A stretch of 52,635 nucleotides of DNA. It comes from Mesobacillus subterraneus (GTDB lineage: Bacteria > Bacillota > Bacilli > Bacillales > Cytobacillaceae). Where the stretch lies: the NCBI RefSeq assembly GCF_000934845.1, contig NZ_JXIQ01000015.1, forward strand, positions 1-52,635, read 5' to 3'. Within the stretch, counting starts at the first letter, position 1. Each line of letters begins with the position of its first letter. This document shows positions 9,159 through 18,282 of the stretch, piece by piece. A program made the position numbers and the translations under genes. The notes beneath the pieces were generated by a model that worked only from the letters and a program-made list of their open reading frames with translations, was not told the origin of the DNA and ran no database searches.

Positions 9159-10624
9159 TGCCAGGATGGCAGATTGCTCTTATTATGATGATTCTGTACC
9201 TTGTGATCGCTCTCTTTGTAGGTGTCATGGCAGGTAGAGGAAGAGATAGCAGCTCGCTGGATGAATTTGCGGTAGCAGGCGGGAAGCTAGGATTGTTTGT
9301 AATGTGGTTCTTGATGGGAGGAGCTGTCTTCAGCGCATTCTCGTTTTTAGGAGCACCCGGATGGGCGTATTCAAAAGGGGCTCCGGCCTTATATATTATT
9401 ACGTACACTGCGTTTGCGATTCTCCCATGGTACATCATCGGGCCAAAAATAGGGAAAATCGGCAGGAAATATCGTCTTTATACAGTGGCAGGGTTTTTAA
9501 AGGGAAGATTCAACAGCCCTGTATTGGCTATACTTGTTGGATTGATCGCGTTATTTGCTTCCATTCAATATTTAGCTACTCAAATGTCAGGGATGGCCAT
9601 TATTTTTAACACCTTGACCGAAGGCAGGATTCCGTTCTGGCTTGGTGCTCTTCTGTCGTATGGAATCGTTGTTGTATATGTAGCAACAGGTGGTCTGCGG
9701 GCAGCTGCCTGGTCTGATGTATTCCAAGGTATATTGATGATCCTGATTTCTTGGATTGTAGGCTTGACCATCGTTTATCAATTACATGGCGGAACAACTG
9801 AAATGTTCGAGTCAATTGCGAGAGAGACACCTGAATTCCTTCAAATAGGGAAAGAAGGTTCTTCAATGGGTACCGTTGCTTACACAACTACCATTCTAGT
9901 ATCGGTAATTGGATTTCTGATGTGGCCGCATTTATTTTCTAAGTCATATGCATCCAATTCAAGGACAATTAAAAAGACTGTACTAGCATACCCAATTTTC
10001 GCCTTGTTTTTAGTGCCACTTTTACTTGTTGGCTTTGCTGCTAAAGGGGTAGTTGATTCAGGACAACTAGAAAGCGCTGATCAAGTTTTACCTTATTTGA
10101 TTACAACGGTTATGAATTTGCCTGGATGGCTGTATGGCCTTGTCGGAGCTGGTGCGCTTGCTGCGGCTATGTCAACCGCCGATGCGATTACTCATAGTGC
10201 TTCTTTGGAGGTAACGGATGGAGTGATCAAATCCATTTGGAAGGACCTCTCAGACAAGACAACACTTCTAATCATGCGTGTTGGCGTTTTCGTTATCGGT
10301 GCCTTAGCTTATTATATTACTGTTTTCGGCGGGCAGGGATTGGTCGCCTTGTTATTAGGTGCTTATGGTTCCATTGTCCAGTTTGCTCCAGGAGTGTACA
10401 GTGCACTATTTTGGCGAAGAGCAACAACCCATGGGGTTATCTCAGGATTAGTTGTAGGAACAATCGTCAATTACTATTTCCAACTGGTTGCTACTTCTAC
10501 TCCATTTGGTATCCATGCGGGAATTCTAGGCTTAGTTTCTAATATTGTCATAATGGTAACCGTTAGTTACGTAACAAGAGCACAAACCGAAGATGAAGTT
10601 AATCGTTATGTCGATGTAGCATAA
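9158..10624 (+). CDS. Sodium:solute symporter (SSS family)
   Basis: This 488-residue polytopic membrane protein has about 13 predicted transmembrane helices and SSS/PutP-like features: an early GGKLG segment, AAAMSTADAITHSAS (around 330) and GAYGSIVQFAPGVYSALFW in the second half. It belongs to the SSS branch paired with DUF3311. It should import the organic substrate of the cluster using the sodium gradient. A ureide, carbamoyl amino acid, beta-alanine or pyrimidine derivative is inferred from context only. Confidence 0.88.
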   Translation: MPGWQIALIMMILYLVIALFVGVMAGRGRDSSSLDEFAVAGGKLGLFVMWFLMGGAVFSAFSFLGAPGWAYSKGAPALYIITYTAFAILPWYIIGPKIGKIGRKYRLYTVAGFLKGRFNSPVLAILVGLIALFASIQYLATQMSGMAIIFNTLTEGRIPFWLGALLSYGIVVVYVATGGLRAAAWSDVFQGILMILISWIVGLTIVYQLHGGTTEMFESIARETPEFLQIGKEGSSMGTVAYTTTILVSVIGFLMWPHLFSKSYASNSRTIKKTVLAYPIFALFLVPLLLVGFAAKGVVDSGQLESADQVLPYLITTVMNLPGWLYGLVGAGALAAAMSTADAITHSASLEVTDGVIKSIWKDLSDKTTLLIMRVGVFVIGALAYYITVFGGQGLVALLLGAYGSIVQFAPGVYSALFWRRATTHGVISGLVVGTIVNYYFQLVATSTPFGIHAGILGLVSNIVIMVTVSYVTRAQTEDEVNRYVDVA

Positions 10625-10692
10625 AAAAATAGATTCGCCAGACAAGATTTTGAAATATGTGTCTCGATTTTTCCATTTGAAAGGAGAGGCTT

Positions 10693-12342
10693 ATGAAAGC
10701 AGATTATATTTTTAAAAATGGTGAAGTTATTACAATAGATAGTCAAAATCGCATTGCAGAAGCTGTGGCAGTTAAAGGAAATAAGATTATCGCTGTTGGT
10801 ATGACGGAGGAAATGGAAGATTTTAGATCAGTAAACACCACTACTATCGATTTGGAAGGTAAAACGCTTATGCCGGGTATCAATGATGCCCATATCCATT
10901 TGACGATCTATGGAACGAATTTATTAGGAGTCAGTTGTATAGAGCCGCATATTCAATCGTTGGAGGATTTGTTTATAGATCTTCGAAAAAAAGTTCAAGA
11001 GACACCCAAAGGGCAATGGGTAAGAGCATGGGGGTTCAAGGAATCCAATCTTAAAGAAAATCGTTTTCCAACTAGGGAAGAGCTTGATGAAATTTCAAAG
11101 GACCATCCGATTGTTATTATCAGAACTTGCAACCACACATCGTATGTCAACAGTAAGGCTCTAGAAATCGCGAAGATTGATGAGAATACTCCTGATCCCG
11201 AAGGAGGAATAATCGAAAAAAATAAAGATGGCAGTCTCACTGGACGGATGATCGAAAATGCCCATATGCAGGTTTTTCAATATGCAAGTTATAGCAATGA
11301 AGAAATACGGAAAGGGATGCAGCTGGCTTCGGATGAATTTATCAAAGCAGGCATTACGAGTATCCATGATGCAGGAGGGTATGGCGATGGTGCCGAGATC
11401 ATCCGAATCATGCAGCAGGCAATCAATGGAGGAGAAGTTAAGGTAAGGGTATATGCGATGATCGGTTCGCTGACCAATTCTCACGAGTTTGTTGAAAAGA
11501 TGGTTCACGCTGGGCCAATTACAGGACTTGGGAATGAGTATTTTAAAATCGGTCCAGCCAAGTTGTTTACAGATGGAAGCAGCGTCGGCCCCACTATAGC
11601 CACAAGAGAGGGGTATACTCATAATCCTGATGACAGAGGGATTATTTATTATAGCCAGGATGAGCTCAATCGGATTTTAGGTCAGGCACACGAGAAAGGT
11701 TTCCAGCTTACAGCACATGCACAGGGTGACCGGGCGATTGAAATGCTTTTGGATTGTTATGAATTAGCGCTGACAAAACATCCCCGAGAAGATCATCGGC
11801 ACCGGATTGAACATGCGGGTATATCATCCCCTGATTTACAGGAGAGGATAAAGAAGCTTGGTGTAGTTGTAACACCAAACCCTGTATTTATGTATGCAAA
11901 TGGCGACAAGTATCTTGAATATTACGGAGAGCGTGTAGAGGTAATGTATGCTGCAAGAGATTTCATCGACAAAGAAATCGTAGCAGCATTTGGGTCTGAT
12001 GCGCCTGTCACCTATCTTGATCCACTTCTCGGAATACATGCTGCAATTAACAGGGAGTCGGTTGAAGGTCAACACGTTGGCAAGAATCAGAGCATTGAAA
12101 TATTGGAAGCGTTAAGGGCATATACATGGAATGGTGCATATGCCAGCTTCGAGGAGAACATTAAAGGCAGTATTGAGCCAGGTAAACTAGCAGACTTAGT
12201 CGTTTTGAACTCCAGTATTTTAAAAGAAGAGAAAAAAAGAATAAAAGACATGAAAGTCGAACTGACAATGGTGGATGGGGAAATTTTGTACTCCTCAAAT
12301 AAGAGTTCGTTTTATGAAATAAAAGAAGTTTATTCAAACTAA
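10693..12342 (+). CDS. YtcJ-like metal-dependent amidohydrolase
   Basis: This 549-residue member of the amidohydrolase superfamily (amidohydrolase_3 / YtcJ group) has the N-terminal beta-sandwich half MKADYIFKNGEVITID, the HxH metal motif DAHIHL (H67, H69), an AHAQGDRA histidine segment, RIEHAG, and a late FGSDAPVTYLDP carrying the catalytic Asp. An AAAGGAGAGG site precedes the ATG. It closes the catabolic cluster and may feed the pathway by hydrolysing an amide, formamide or cyclic ureide. It is not a typical dihydropyrimidinase, so its substrate is open. Confidence 0.8.
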   Translation: MKADYIFKNGEVITIDSQNRIAEAVAVKGNKIIAVGMTEEMEDFRSVNTTTIDLEGKTLMPGINDAHIHLTIYGTNLLGVSCIEPHIQSLEDLFIDLRKKVQETPKGQWVRAWGFKESNLKENRFPTREELDEISKDHPIVIIRTCNHTSYVNSKALEIAKIDENTPDPEGGIIEKNKDGSLTGRMIENAHMQVFQYASYSNEEIRKGMQLASDEFIKAGITSIHDAGGYGDGAEIIRIMQQAINGGEVKVRVYAMIGSLTNSHEFVEKMVHAGPITGLGNEYFKIGPAKLFTDGSSVGPTIATREGYTHNPDDRGIIYYSQDELNRILGQAHEKGFQLTAHAQGDRAIEMLLDCYELALTKHPREDHRHRIEHAGISSPDLQERIKKLGVVVTPNPVFMYANGDKYLEYYGERVEVMYAARDFIDKEIVAAFGSDAPVTYLDPLLGIHAAINRESVEGQHVGKNQSIEILEALRAYTWNGAYASFEENIKGSIEPGKLADLVVLNSSILKEEKKRIKDMKVELTMVDGEILYSSNKSSFYEIKEVYSN

Positions 12343-12534
12343 AATTCATGCTATATTTCCCCCTTACAGTATGAAACAAAAAAGGCAGGTCCTACGTGGA
12401 ATTAGGTGTCCAGTAATTTATACAAAATAAAGAGAAGAGCTTCTACAATCATCAATTGTATTTGAAGTGGAAAAATTTATGATAAATTTCGTTAATAGTC
12501 TAACCATCGTAAAAATTTAGAGAGGTGGTTCAAG

Positions 12535-12900
12535 ATGGCAAGAGAAGTACAATTTGATGATGAAAATGTAATTTTAAAACTAAGTGGTGTAAATGCTATT
12601 TCCGCTTTGAAATTAAACTTGAAAATGCCATTTGAGACAATCAAAAGTGTATATGTTGATAGTTTTGATGCTCCCCGGTGGATGCTTCGGATGCCTGGGA
12701 CTTCTATCTCCGCTCTGAATATTTTTGAAGGTAGCTTTAAATATGCTAATAAGTGGTACTTTCTCTCATACGAAAAGAAGGTGCCTTTGGTAATAATCGA
12801 ACTGGATGGTCACGAAAGGTATGATTATGTGATTTTTGAAATAGATAAGCCTACAAATATTGCTTTTGAAATCCGTAAACATCTCCTGGCTAGTGACTGA
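12535..12900 (+). CDS. Small conserved-type protein of unknown function (PH-like?)
   Basis: This 121-residue soluble protein has no signal or membrane segment. The beta-rich pattern (VILKLSGV, MPFETIKSVYVDS, KWYFLSYEKKVPLVIIEL) followed by a C-terminal helix (NIAFEIRKHLL) resembles a bacterial pleckstrin-homology-like fold, but this is only an impression. It has a good AGAGGTGG site and its own terminator, so it is probably a single-gene unit. Function unknown. Confidence 0.7.
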   Translation: MAREVQFDDENVILKLSGVNAISALKLNLKMPFETIKSVYVDSFDAPRWMLRMPGTSISALNIFEGSFKYANKWYFLSYEKKVPLVIIELDGHERYDYVIFEIDKPTNIAFEIRKHLLASD

Positions 12901-12931
12901 TTTTTGGATAATACCAAAAATCAGTCTTTTT
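12895..12931 (+). terminator. Intrinsic terminator
   Basis: A 13-bp perfect stem GACTGATTTTTGG (12895-12907) / CCAAAAATCAGTC (12914-12926), with a 6-nt loop, is followed by TTTTT. It overlaps the stop codon of the preceding small gene. Confidence 0.85.
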
Positions 12932-13011
12932 CCACTTTAAGATTCCAACTAAACTCCAAAAAGAGTCATGGTTGAAAGTGGCGGGAGTGTGGGAATGCTA
13001 TTAGGAATATT

Positions 13012-13053
13012 AATAACCTGATTCCTTCCTGAACAGGAGTGAATCAGGTTATT
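13012..13053. terminator. Long hairpin, likely terminator for the minus-strand hopanoid-type genes
   Basis: AATAACCTGATTC (13012-13024) pairs perfectly with GAATCAGGTTATT (13041-13053), and the interior TCCTG/CAGGA extends the stem. It lies just downstream of the minus-strand HXXEE gene and after the plus-strand small gene, so it may act in both directions. Confidence 0.55.
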
Positions 13054-13087
13054 TCCTATCCCATTTTACTATGAGTAGCAGGGCCAG

Positions 13088-13630
13088 TCACCGAATAAAA
13101 TACCGTCCTAAAAGATTGCCAACTAGGAAAACTGGGATCATCACCAAACTAATTGGGAGACTGGTGAAAAAGAAAGGCCAGTCTAGATGTCCTGATTCGG
13201 CTAAAAGATAATAGGTTAGGAGGCTGTAAGGGATTAGGAGGATTAGGGACGTTATGATCCCGGGTGTGTAGGCCTTGAACATAATGCTTTGAATGATGTG
13301 CATGGATGCCTGGAAAACAAATAAATGAAGTATGGCTGTAAACAAAAGAAAGCCCCATATGTCTGAAAAGTGGGCGGTTGTTATGGCAGTGAATGTGATG
13401 ATTAGTAAAATCCAGGTAGCTGAAACAGCAAGCTGGGCAGCGGTTGAACCTAGCTTTTTTCTCATTGTTAATGTCATCTCGACGAAGGGAGTCTTCGGAT
13501 TTCTGTTCTTGCTTGTCGCCATCGATGATTCAATGGTGATGATTTCTTCTAAGTCATGGAAAATAAAAATGATCGGAAATAGCCAGATTAATGTGTTCAG
13601 ATCGATAAAATGGTGGGGCTCCGCTAACAT
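13088..13630 (-). CDS. HXXEE domain membrane protein
   Basis: This 180-residue protein has about five hydrophobic segments and the HxxEE signature in FIFHDLEEIIT near the N-terminus. The ATG at 13630 is preferred because AAAGGAGG lies about 10 nt upstream, just after the SqhC stop; an in-frame GTG at 13654 would sit in front of that site. It is cotranscribed with sqhC. HXXEE proteins are uncharacterised integral membrane proteins whose conserved His/Glu residues suggest metal or enzymatic chemistry. Confidence 0.8.
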   Translation of the reverse strand: MLAEPHHFIDLNTLIWLFPIIFIFHDLEEIITIESSMATSKNRNPKTPFVEMTLTMRKKLGSTAAQLAVSATWILLIITFTAITTAHFSDIWGFLLFTAILHLFVFQASMHIIQSIMFKAYTPGIITSLILLIPYSLLTYYLLAESGHLDWPFFFTSLPISLVMIPVFLVGNLLGRYFIR

Positions 13631-13646
13631 CTTTTGTCTACCTCCT

Positions 13647-15533
13647 TTATTCACCAGTTAGCAGCTGGCCGTCAGTCAATTTTTGATAATGAGCCAGAGC
13701 TAACAATGGAAAAACATATTCATAACAATGATAATTGATATAAAAAGACCCTGCCATACCTCTGCCTTTTGGGTAGGTTGACGTCCAATCTTTTTCCTTC
13801 CGATCCACTAAAAAAGCGACTCCGTTTTCCATTTCAGATGTAACGGTAGTTGCAGCTGAGATGAGGGTGTCAAGTGCCCATGCGGTGTGCGTGCGGGTAC
13901 TGTCACCAAGTGGTACATACTGATTTTGAATATCGCTGTTACAGGATTCTCCCCATCCGCCGTCTGGATTCTGAATTTTCCGCAGCCAAGTCAGTGCCTT
14001 TTGAATGGCTGGATGCTTCGGAGAAATTCCGACTGCAATCATCCCCGTCACGGCCGCCCATGTGCCATAAATATATACGCCCCAACGTCCCAGCCAAGAA
14101 CCATCTGTCTGTTGTTGCTGCAGCAGCCAGCGAACCCCAGCTTTGATCATTGGCTGGTGAAAATCTAGATTTGTAAAGTTACCGAAGAACTCTAAAGTTC
14201 TCCCCGTTAAGTCCACCGTGGACGGATCAATCAGTAAATCTTGTCCACCTTCAACCGGGAACAAGTTCAACACCTTTTTATCCACATTTTTTTCGAATGC
14301 CGCCCAGCCTCCGTCCTTGTTTTGCATGGAAATGAGCCAGTTTACTCCACGATCCCATGCCTGTCGGTAATCTACTTGCTCTGTCGCCAAAGTACGAATC
14401 GCCCTCAGTGCGGCTGTTGTGTCATCTATATCCGGGTGGAATGTGTTCAAGTCGGCAAACCCCCAGCCTCCTGGCAATACCGTTGATTCATGAATGGCCC
14501 AATCTCCGTATTTAAGCTGCTGGCGCGAGAGAATGTATTGATTTGCCTTTTGGACAGGGCTGGAGGAATAGGCGAAACCAGATTCTTGCAGGACATAACT
14601 AATTAAGGTCGTATTCCAAACTGTTGCCGTTGTGTATTGGCAGTGAAGTTTGTCATCCATCCGGGTGGTCATTGCTTTTAAACCTTGCACTGCACGGGTA
14701 ATCACTGGATGGGTAGAGTGATAGCCTCTTGCCAATAAGGCAAAAATCATAAGGGTGGTCGTGCTGAAATAATTTAAATACGTACCGTCTGACTCGATAC
14801 GGTCCAGCATATATTTTTCGGCCCGATATAATGCCAATTCGCGAAGATTCCCATGAGATTTCAACCCGTTAATCCCTTGTTTCACCCATTTCGTAAGCGA
14901 GCGGAGCTCCTCATCTTGTTCCTCTGTAAATAAGCGAACTTCTCTGTTTTGAAATAAATCGGAGAGATCGGGTGATTGGGCTGTTCTTTTACGAAAATTT
15001 GTATTAGCGAGAATTAAAAAAGGGATAATGTTGGCTCGACCGTATACGGAAAGGTCAAAAAGATTGATCGGAAAGGTATCCGGGATCAGCATTACCTCAA
15101 TATTAATTGGGAAATGCGGCCATTCACACTGTCCTGTTAGCGCCAACATGATTTTCAAAAACTGGTGGACTTCCCCAGCCCCTCCATTGGCTAAAATAAA
15201 TCGCCTGGCTGCTTGAATATCCTTGTCTTTTCGATCTCGATACCCAGAATAAAGAAGGGCATAGTAAGCTTCCACAGTGGATGTCAGATTTCCGTTTTTC
15301 TGATCATGAAACAGCTTCCATGACCCATCCTCCTGTTGTTCTCCAGCTATCCTTTCCACCAACTCTTTTATGAACGCTTCATCCTCTATCTCTAATGTCC
15401 GTAATAAGATAATCATACTGCAATCCGTTGCGATCCCGGTCTCAAATGGATAACGCCAGGCACCATCCTTTGATTGGTCCCGGATTAACTGCTTCACGAT
15501 TCTATTCATTTCCTTATTTACCCGATGATTCAT
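13647..15533 (-). CDS. sqhC: Squalene-hopene cyclase family, likely sporulenol synthase
   Basis: This 628-residue terpene cyclase has the catalytic DIDD motif at 368-371 (HPDIDDTTAA) that protonates the substrate. Several QW-type repeats are visible, for example QQEDGSWKL, QNKDGGWAAF, QQTDGSWLGRWG and QNPDGGWGE. The length suits the Bacillus SqhC branch, which cyclises tetraprenyl-beta-curcumene to sporulenol in the membrane. True hopene cyclases share these motifs, so the substrate is an inference from the organism type. GGGAGAGGA precedes the ATG. The gene is divergent from the DUF2515 gene with about 110 bp between them. Confidence 0.88.
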   Translation of the reverse strand: MNHRVNKEMNRIVKQLIRDQSKDGAWRYPFETGIATDCSMIILLRTLEIEDEAFIKELVERIAGEQQEDGSWKLFHDQKNGNLTSTVEAYYALLYSGYRDRKDKDIQAARRFILANGGAGEVHQFLKIMLALTGQCEWPHFPINIEVMLIPDTFPINLFDLSVYGRANIIPFLILANTNFRKRTAQSPDLSDLFQNREVRLFTEEQDEELRSLTKWVKQGINGLKSHGNLRELALYRAEKYMLDRIESDGTYLNYFSTTTLMIFALLARGYHSTHPVITRAVQGLKAMTTRMDDKLHCQYTTATVWNTTLISYVLQESGFAYSSSPVQKANQYILSRQQLKYGDWAIHESTVLPGGWGFADLNTFHPDIDDTTAALRAIRTLATEQVDYRQAWDRGVNWLISMQNKDGGWAAFEKNVDKKVLNLFPVEGGQDLLIDPSTVDLTGRTLEFFGNFTNLDFHQPMIKAGVRWLLQQQQTDGSWLGRWGVYIYGTWAAVTGMIAVGISPKHPAIQKALTWLRKIQNPDGGWGESCNSDIQNQYVPLGDSTRTHTAWALDTLISAATTVTSEMENGVAFLVDRKEKDWTSTYPKGRGMAGSFYINYHCYEYVFPLLALAHYQKLTDGQLLTGE

Positions 15534-15646
15534 TTAATCCGTCCTCTCCCAAATATTCATCTTTGTATTCATATTCCTTGTGCAAAATGAATATGCATTC
15601 CTTTGATAGGAATAACTGATCCACTAAAAATGAATTCATATGAAGG

Positions 15647-16795
15647 ATGATGCCGTTTTTGCTGAACTCTTTCTCAGATATTAAAAAAGACTTAAAGAAC
15701 AAGGCAAACAAGAAGACTTCTGGGGAACTCCCCTGTTTATCACAAAAAGATAAAAGTAGAATCCAAGTGATAAAAGAACAGACGAGACAACTCAACCAAA
15801 ACAATAGCACGCGGACGCAAGCGTACTTTGATTTTTACCATCAGCATCCTGAAATACACTGGGCATTGCTTGGACATATGGTTTCCCGTAACGTTGGATG
15901 GAATATGACCGATTTAAAAGGGGAGCTGTTAACAAAGCTTTTGCCTGAACGAGAGCAGGAAGATTTTTTTGCATTTTTGGAACGAGGTAGTTGGTTGATT
16001 TTTCAGGATGTATTTCCCCAATTTTTGATTTATGACTTGAGTGTCAAGGTCAAGAAAGAAATGTTTTACCTTTTGCGCTATTTTGGTATTTCTACCTTTA
16101 TGGAGACGATGTGGGATTATTTTTGGAATAGTGGCGACAAAACTAGCTTAGCGATTGCAATGGTGATTAATGAACAAAACTACTTGGAAAAAAGATTGAT
16201 TCAAAATCAGCATTATCAAAAAATCGTTACAGGAACGGTCAGCTTTAAAATGTATGATTTTTTGAACCTTAATAACACTATTTTTCCTTATGCAGCTGGG
16301 AATGACACGGAGAAAGCATCCCTTGCTGGCGCAGCCTTACGGTATTTCACTTCGCTTCACGAGAGAATTTTATTCGGAAAAAAATTGTATTCGCTGCTTT
16401 TTCAGCAGGAAAAGATTTTGTCAGGAGTTTTGAAATGGGCCGATGAGCACCCACACACGGGCTCGCGAAAAGATTATTGGCCAGATGTATTTAATGATGT
16501 AAACGAATCTTTTCCTCGCTCCCTTTATAAGCGGCGCGTCAAAAATTGCGAGTTAAGGAAAGGTGCCGAGCGGCTGTACAGCCCGTCTTTAAAATACGCC
16601 TGGCCGAATATTCCTCAAGAAGAGGCAGAGAACGGGGATTGGTTTGAGGATTGGCGTGTACTGGATTATTTTCAAAGAAAGGATCATTGTGATGGAGATA
16701 TTTTTCATCATTACTGCAAAACCATTGAAAAAATAGAACTGGCGGTTATGACGAAGGAAGCGATTCTTTTGCGGGAAGATGAACAAAGCTTATGA
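15647..16795 (+). CDS. DUF2515 (YppC-like) protein
   Basis: This 382-residue protein resembles Bacillus YppC, with the conserved segment HWALLGHMVSRNVGWNMTDL near residues 70-90 and a Lys-rich N-terminus. No signal peptide is evident. The ribosome binding site is weak and close (GAAGG before ATGATG), so the start could be one codon later. It is divergently oriented from sqhC. Function is unknown; the family is largely confined to Bacillaceae as far as I recall. Confidence 0.75.
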   Translation: MMPFLLNSFSDIKKDLKNKANKKTSGELPCLSQKDKSRIQVIKEQTRQLNQNNSTRTQAYFDFYHQHPEIHWALLGHMVSRNVGWNMTDLKGELLTKLLPEREQEDFFAFLERGSWLIFQDVFPQFLIYDLSVKVKKEMFYLLRYFGISTFMETMWDYFWNSGDKTSLAIAMVINEQNYLEKRLIQNQHYQKIVTGTVSFKMYDFLNLNNTIFPYAAGNDTEKASLAGAALRYFTSLHERILFGKKLYSLLFQQEKILSGVLKWADEHPHTGSRKDYWPDVFNDVNESFPRSLYKRRVKNCELRKGAERLYSPSLKYAWPNIPQEEAENGDWFEDWRVLDYFQRKDHCDGDIFHHYCKTIEKIELAVMTKEAILLREDEQSL

Positions 16796-16924
16796 GAAGA
16801 GTCTGGGTGAGATTAGTAGGATTCATTCGCTGGGAAAAAACTTTTAGTCATTTCGTCTCAAATTGACACTTTTTTCGACAAAAATTGTGTATAATATATA
16901 CCAACGGAAAATTAAATACATAAA

Positions 16925-17105
16925 GATTTGGTGTTTTCTAAACGCATTTCTAGTTTAGAGACTTAATAGGGAAGGTTGGTGAAATTCCAACGCGGTCCCG
17001 CCACTGTAACTGGGAGCTTCAAGCATGTTGCCACTGTACTTTTTGTATGGGAAGGCGCTTGATTTGCAATGACCAGAAGCCAGGAGACCTGCCAGATTCT
17101 TTGCT
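16925..17105 (+). promoter_or_regulatory. Cobalamin riboswitch
   Basis: The aptamer core is clear: GGGAAGGTTGGTGAAATTCC, then CGGTCCCGCCACTGTAA, and the B12 box AGCCAGGAGACCTGCCA at 17078-17094. A TTGACA (16863-16868) and a TATAAT (16890-16895) lie upstream, but their 21-nt spacing is longer than ideal. Adenosylcobalamin binding should switch off the downstream salvage operon through the terminator at 17170-17201. Confidence 0.95.
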
Positions 17106-17125
17106 TCACAACCTACGAGGATAGG

Positions 17126-17201
17126 AGGTGTTTGAGAACGATTCTGTCTTAATAGACAAACCGGCACAAACATCTCCATGGAATAATGGGGGTGTTTTTT
17201 T
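17126..17201 (+). terminator. Riboswitch expression platform: antiterminator/terminator
   Basis: Terminator stem ACATCTCCAT (17170-17179) / ATGGGGGTGT (17186-17195) is followed by a run of seven T. The upstream segment AGGTGTTTG (17126-17134) can pair with CAAACATCT (17167-17175), which removes the left arm of the terminator. This is a classical mutually exclusive antiterminator, so ligand binding would favour termination. Confidence 0.85.
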
Positions 17202-17264
17202 AGGTTTATAGACGGTTTTTTAAAAAAAATTGGTACTTTAAAAGATAATTTGGAGGAATGAAGG

Positions 17265-18239
17265 ATGAAAAAGTGGAACGCGTTCCTATTTGCTTTATTG
17301 CTGTTGATTGGGTCGCTAGCTGGATGTGGCAGCGACAATGCGGATAAGACGAAACAAGAAAACACAAACACTGCAGAAACAGCCCCGCAGGCAGAAGTGA
17401 CTTTCCCTGTAGTGATCACAGACGGAACAGGACAAGATGTAACAATAGAATCAAAACCGGAAAAAATTGTTTCCCTGATTCCAAGCAATACAGAAATTGC
17501 ATACGGGTTGGGTCTGGAGGAACAGATTGTTGGAGTTTCTGATTTTGATAATTTCCCTGAACAAGTGGCGGAGAAAGAGAAAGTTGGCGGCATGGAGTTT
17601 AATGTCGAGAAAATCATTTCTTTGAAGCCTGATTTGGTTCTTGCCCATGCTTCAAGTGCCCATACATCGGAAGCTGGATTGCAGCAGCTTAGAGATGCGG
17701 GCATTACCGTACTTGTCGTGAATGATGCGACAACTTTCGATCAAGTATATGAATCGATCAGCATGCTGGGAACAGCATCCGGCCAAAAGGAAAAAGCGGA
17801 TGCGATGATTGCGGACATGAAGAATAAAACGGAAGAGATTCAAACAAAAGCACAAGCAATAAAAGAGGAAGATCGCAAGTCAGTATTTGTAGAAGTATCT
17901 CCGGCGCCGGAGGTTTATGCAGCTGGGAAAAATACATTCATTGATGAAATGCTGCAGATCATAAATGCAGAGAATACCGTTACCGAAGAGGGATGGCCTA
18001 AGCTGGATTCAGAGACAATTATAAAAAGAAATCCAGATGTGATTATTACCACCCACGGTTACTATACACCTGAGCCAGTTAAAAATGTAACAAGCCGCAA
18101 AGGCTGGGAGAATATTACCGCGGTCAAAGAAAATCGCGTAGTTGATGTACATTCAGACAAGGTGACGCGAACAGGGCCGAGACTGACAGAAGGGTTAGAA
18201 GAGCTTGCAAAAGCGGTTTACCCAGATGTTTTTAACTAA
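17265..18239 (+). CDS. btuF: Cobalamin/corrinoid ABC transporter substrate-binding lipoprotein
   Basis: This 324-residue class III (helical-backbone) binding protein has a lipoprotein signal with lipobox LAGC (C21). The BtuF/FecB-like fold begins at VVITDGTGQDVTIESKPEKI and includes the EKIVSLIPSNTEI and ISLKPDLVLAHAS segments. A strong TTGGAGGAATG context precedes the ATG. It is the first gene after the cobalamin riboswitch, which makes corrinoids the likely ligand. The permease and ATPase partners (BtuC, BtuD) are not in this operon and must be supplied from elsewhere. Confidence 0.88.
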   Translation: MKKWNAFLFALLLLIGSLAGCGSDNADKTKQENTNTAETAPQAEVTFPVVITDGTGQDVTIESKPEKIVSLIPSNTEIAYGLGLEEQIVGVSDFDNFPEQVAEKEKVGGMEFNVEKIISLKPDLVLAHASSAHTSEAGLQQLRDAGITVLVVNDATTFDQVYESISMLGTASGQKEKADAMIADMKNKTEEIQTKAQAIKEEDRKSVFVEVSPAPEVYAAGKNTFIDEMLQIINAENTVTEEGWPKLDSETIIKRNPDVIITTHGYYTPEPVKNVTSRKGWENITAVKENRVVDVHSDKVTRTGPRLTEGLEELAKAVYPDVFN

Positions 18240-18282
18240 AAAGTTGAGCCCTTTTTCACATTTAAAGGAGGCTGTGCCAGAA

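Noticed and set aside
16955-17704. 249-codon minus-strand open frame
   Set aside because: It runs antisense through the cobalamin riboswitch and btuF, both of which are strongly supported.
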